Assembly: GCA_947177825.1 (NCBI GenBank)
Contig: CAMWWA010000015.1
Span: 1-15,420, forward strand
Reading direction: 5' to 3'
Length of the DNA: 15,420 nucleotides
DNA from: an uncultured Clostridia bacterium
Lineage (GTDB): Bacteria > Bacillota > Clostridia > Christensenellales > Borkfalkiaceae
A program made the position numbers and the translations under genes. Numbering within the stretch: the stretch's first letter is position 1; each line of letters begins with the position of its first letter. Shown piece after piece: positions 13,448 to 15,420 of this stretch. The notes beneath the pieces are model-generated. The model saw nothing but the letters and a program-made list of their open reading frames with translations, did not search any database and was not told the origin of the DNA.

Positions 13448-15283
13448 ATGAAGATTAAAAAGGCTTTACCAGTGCTTGTATCGCTGGTTATGGTCGGCGG
13501 CGTGCTTGCAGGCTGTGCCCACAAACACGCATACGAAGATAAGTGGACGGCGGCGGAGGACGGAAGCGGTCACTACCACGTAGCGACCTGCCATCCCGAA
13601 GAGCACGACGAAAAGAAGGACCACGTTTACGACGACGATAAGGACACCACTTGTAACGACTGCAATTACACCAGAATTTTAACGCCTGCTCCTGAGAACC
13701 CGACGCCCGAAAATCCTACTCCGGAGAATCCTACACCCGAAACGCCGACAGAAACTTCTACGCCCCTTCCCGCAGGCAATAAAATTTACGTCGTCGGCGA
13801 CAGTACGGCGTGCGATTATATAAAGGAAAGCGGCGAACATACGGATAAAAATACATATTACGTAGTACGCTACGGATACGGCACGCAGTTGCACGAATAT
13901 TTAAACGTCCAGAAAAGTCAAGTAAAAAACCTTGCGCTTTCGGGTAGAAGTTCCAAGAGCTTTTTGTCCGAGGACAATTATACAACGCTCAAAACTTCGA
14001 TAAGCGAGGGCGACTATCTGATTATCGGCTTCGGTCATAACGACCAGAAATTGGATATGGCATATTATACGAACCCTAATCTTACGACTACCGACTCTAC
14101 TACGACTAACGGCTCTTCGTTCAAATATACCTTATATGAAAATTATATAAAGTTAGCGGAGGAAAAAGGTGCTACGCCTATCTTGTGCACGCCTATCGTA
14201 AGACAGAACAGCGATGCCACCAAGTATAATAATTCGTCTAGCGGACATATTACCGATGATAAAACTCAGAACGGCGTAACTTACAAGGGCGGCAATTATG
14301 CGCAGGCTATAAGGGATCTTGCCGAGGAGAAGAATGTTGCGCTTGTCGATTTGACGGCTATAACAAAACAGATATATACGGCTCAGGGCGACGGCGCATT
14401 GCAGTATCACGCGTACAGAACGTATAAGCTTGACACGGACGGAACAACGAAAATTCCCGACAATGCCGATACGACGCATTTGAACGAGCTTGGAGCAAAA
14501 ATGGTTGCTTATCAGTTTTCTCAGGCGATTAAAACTACCGATTGCGGTTTGAAAGCGCAGGTTAAAACGACGTCGGTGTCACCTACCTACGAAAACGATT
14601 TTAACGACAAAGTCAACGCAAGCTACGTTAAACCCACGGCTACCGCATTCGACCCCGCAAACGCTTCCAAAATCTGGACGGGCGTAACCGATGAGGGCTG
14701 GTACGGCACGGTATTCGGCGACGTCGGCGGCGCTGATAAAATTGCGGCAAAGAATTTCGGCATCACCAGTAGCAACGGCACCTTTACACTGACCTGTTCG
14801 GGGAACGGCAAGTTTGCAAGCGGATCCGAAGGTATGGCGGCAATATTTATGCCGATAGATGCAAGCAAAGACTTAACCGCGCAAGTAACGGCAACAGTAA
14901 CCAGTGCGGGTTCTGCCGATAAGCAATCGAGCTTCGGCTTAATGCTTCGTGACGATATTTACATCGATACGTATGATGCAAGTATAAAGAGCAACTATGT
15001 TTCTGCGGGAATTTTAAATAACGGTGCGGTATTCTCAATGAAGAACGAGACAAGGTCTGCAACGAACGGCTCGGCTTCGATTGCGGCAACGTCTTATACG
15101 CTGAAAATCGTAAAGAGCGGAACAAACATTACCGCAACGGTTATTCAGGGTAGCAATACGGTCACCAAAACCTATGATAATATATCGTTGACGGCAAGCG
15201 ATTCGGGTAGCGTTTATCTTTGCATGTATGCTGTAAGAAATATTACCGTTAGCTTTACTGACGTAAATGTTACTATAAGCTAA
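13448..15283 (+). CDS. Secreted SGNH/GDSL esterase lipoprotein, rhamnogalacturonan-acetylesterase-like
   Basis: The product is 611 residues. A lipoprotein signal ends in LAGC with Cys23, so it is probably anchored outside the cell. Residues 24–77 form a Cys/His-rich module (HKHAYEDKW, HYHVATC, CNDCNY) of unknown role. A Pro-Thr-Glu linker (80–106) with PENPT repeats follows. The catalytic SGNH domain (~111–365) shows all blocks: VVGDSTA with Ser119, ALSGRSS with Gly166, GFGHNDQ with Asn198, and DTTHLNELG with Asp341 and His344. This resembles carbohydrate esterase family 12, which removes acetyl groups from pectic rhamnogalacturonan; the exact substrate is inference. Residues ~380–611 are rich in Ser/Thr/Gly and beta strands and look like a concanavalin-type or carbohydrate-binding domain I cannot name. 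Base composition looks richer in A+T than in the housekeeping genes, compatible with later acquisition. Confidence 0.85.
   Translation: MKIKKALPVLVSLVMVGGVLAGCAHKHAYEDKWTAAEDGSGHYHVATCHPEEHDEKKDHVYDDDKDTTCNDCNYTRILTPAPENPTPENPTPENPTPETPTETSTPLPAGNKIYVVGDSTACDYIKESGEHTDKNTYYVVRYGYGTQLHEYLNVQKSQVKNLALSGRSSKSFLSEDNYTTLKTSISEGDYLIIGFGHNDQKLDMAYYTNPNLTTTDSTTTNGSSFKYTLYENYIKLAEEKGATPILCTPIVRQNSDATKYNNSSSGHITDDKTQNGVTYKGGNYAQAIRDLAEEKNVALVDLTAITKQIYTAQGDGALQYHAYRTYKLDTDGTTKIPDNADTTHLNELGAKMVAYQFSQAIKTTDCGLKAQVKTTSVSPTYENDFNDKVNASYVKPTATAFDPANASKIWTGVTDEGWYGTVFGDVGGADKIAAKNFGITSSNGTFTLTCSGNGKFASGSEGMAAIFMPIDASKDLTAQVTATVTSAGSADKQSSFGLMLRDDIYIDTYDASIKSNYVSAGILNNGAVFSMKNETRSATNGSASIAATSYTLKIVKSGTNITATVIQGSNTVTKTYDNISLTASDSGSVYLCMYAVRNITVSFTDVNVTIS
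13685..13765 (+). repeat. Short tandem repeat coding the PENPT linker
   Basis: About four units of Pro-Glu-Asn-Pro-Thr and degenerate Pro-Glu-Thr-Pro-Thr copies, residues 80–106 of the esterase. Codons vary between units, so the repeat is conserved mainly at protein level, as expected for an extended spacer between the N-terminal module and the catalytic domain. Confidence 0.75.
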
Positions 15284-15311
15284 GCGCATAAACCACATTA
15301 TTATAATAAGA

Positions 15312-15338
15312 AAGCGGCGGCAGAAATTGCCGCCGCTT
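15312..15338. terminator. Hairpin after the esterase gene, probable terminator
   Basis: An 11-bp GC-rich stem (AAGCGGCGGCA 15312–15322 with TGCCGCCGCTT 15328–15338) around GAAAT, 28 nt after the stop. The downstream tract ATCATTGTATTAT has few consecutive Ts, so it is a weaker intrinsic terminator than the one at 8555. Confidence 0.6.
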
Positions 15339-15379
15339 ATCATTGTATTATATCCGCATAAAAAAATTATTTAAATCGT

Positions 15380-15408
15380 TTGACAAATTATTCAGCTTTT
15401 GTTAGAAT
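15380..15408 (+). promoter_or_regulatory. Promoter P3, pointing out of the window
   Basis: TTGACA (15380–15385), a 17-bp spacer and TAGAAT (15403–15408) with TGT before it. The 14 bases GCTTTTGTTAGAAT at its 3' end are identical to P2. The gene it drives begins after the window end. Confidence 0.75.
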
Positions 15409-15420
15409 TATCGTTGCTCA

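Noticed and set aside
13685..13765. PENPT-coding repeats as a CRISPR or mobile repeat
   Set aside because: Units are 15 bp, in frame, with no spacers; a protein linker explains them.
1..15420. tRNA, rRNA, transposase, phage or defence genes
   Set aside because: None is recognisable on either strand; all larger open frames are explained by the genes listed.

Overview
The window is a chromosomal segment of a Gram-positive, Bacillota-type bacterium, most likely an uncultured gut Clostridia lineage. The gene order priA–def–fmt–rsmB–rlmN–rpe–thiN–spoVM–rpmB(−)–asp23–fakA–recG is the conserved Firmicutes translation and repair neighbourhood. The Cys4 form of ribosomal protein L28, the Asp23/FakA pair and the near-consensus vegetative promoters all agree with this. 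The two lipoproteins, one with BspA-type leucine-rich repeats and one a predicted pectin-type acetylesterase, hint at a host- or plant-polymer-associated life. The family-level assignment is inference.

Layout. Positions 1–5264 form one tight plus-strand operon: the C-terminal end of priA, then def, fmt, rsmB, an S33-type alpha/beta hydrolase and rlmN. These are joined by ATGA overlaps, except for an 8-nt overlap with a TTG start at rsmB. Positions 5256–5374 hold a 119-bp element with imperfect terminal inverted repeats. It supplies the stop codon of rlmN and sits where many relatives carry stp–prkC–rsgA. A second short operon follows: rpe, thiN, a 22-codon gene that I read as spoVM (6691–6759, easily missed), and an M19 dipeptidase that overlaps it. 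Next come an LRR lipoprotein, a bidirectional terminator and rpmB on the minus strand. A divergent intergenic region then leads to asp23 and fakA, which are separated by two tandem hairpins. A second copy of the 120-bp element starts 2 nt after the fakA stop. A terminator lies just before recG. The window ends with a secreted SGNH (rhamnogalacturonan-acetylesterase-like) lipoprotein, a hairpin, and a near copy of that gene's promoter pointing out of the window.

How the genes work together. def and fmt remove and add the N-formyl group. rsmB and rlmN methylate rRNA (RlmN also tRNA). priA and recG restart and remodel replication forks. rpe and thiN belong to pentose phosphate and thiamine metabolism. 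asp23 and fakA are envelope/stress and fatty-acid-kinase functions. spoVM, if real, indicates endospore formation.

The most notable points are the hidden spoVM, the stop-codon-associated inverted-repeat element present twice, the missing stp–prkC–rsgA block, and three similar promoters that mark lipoprotein genes.
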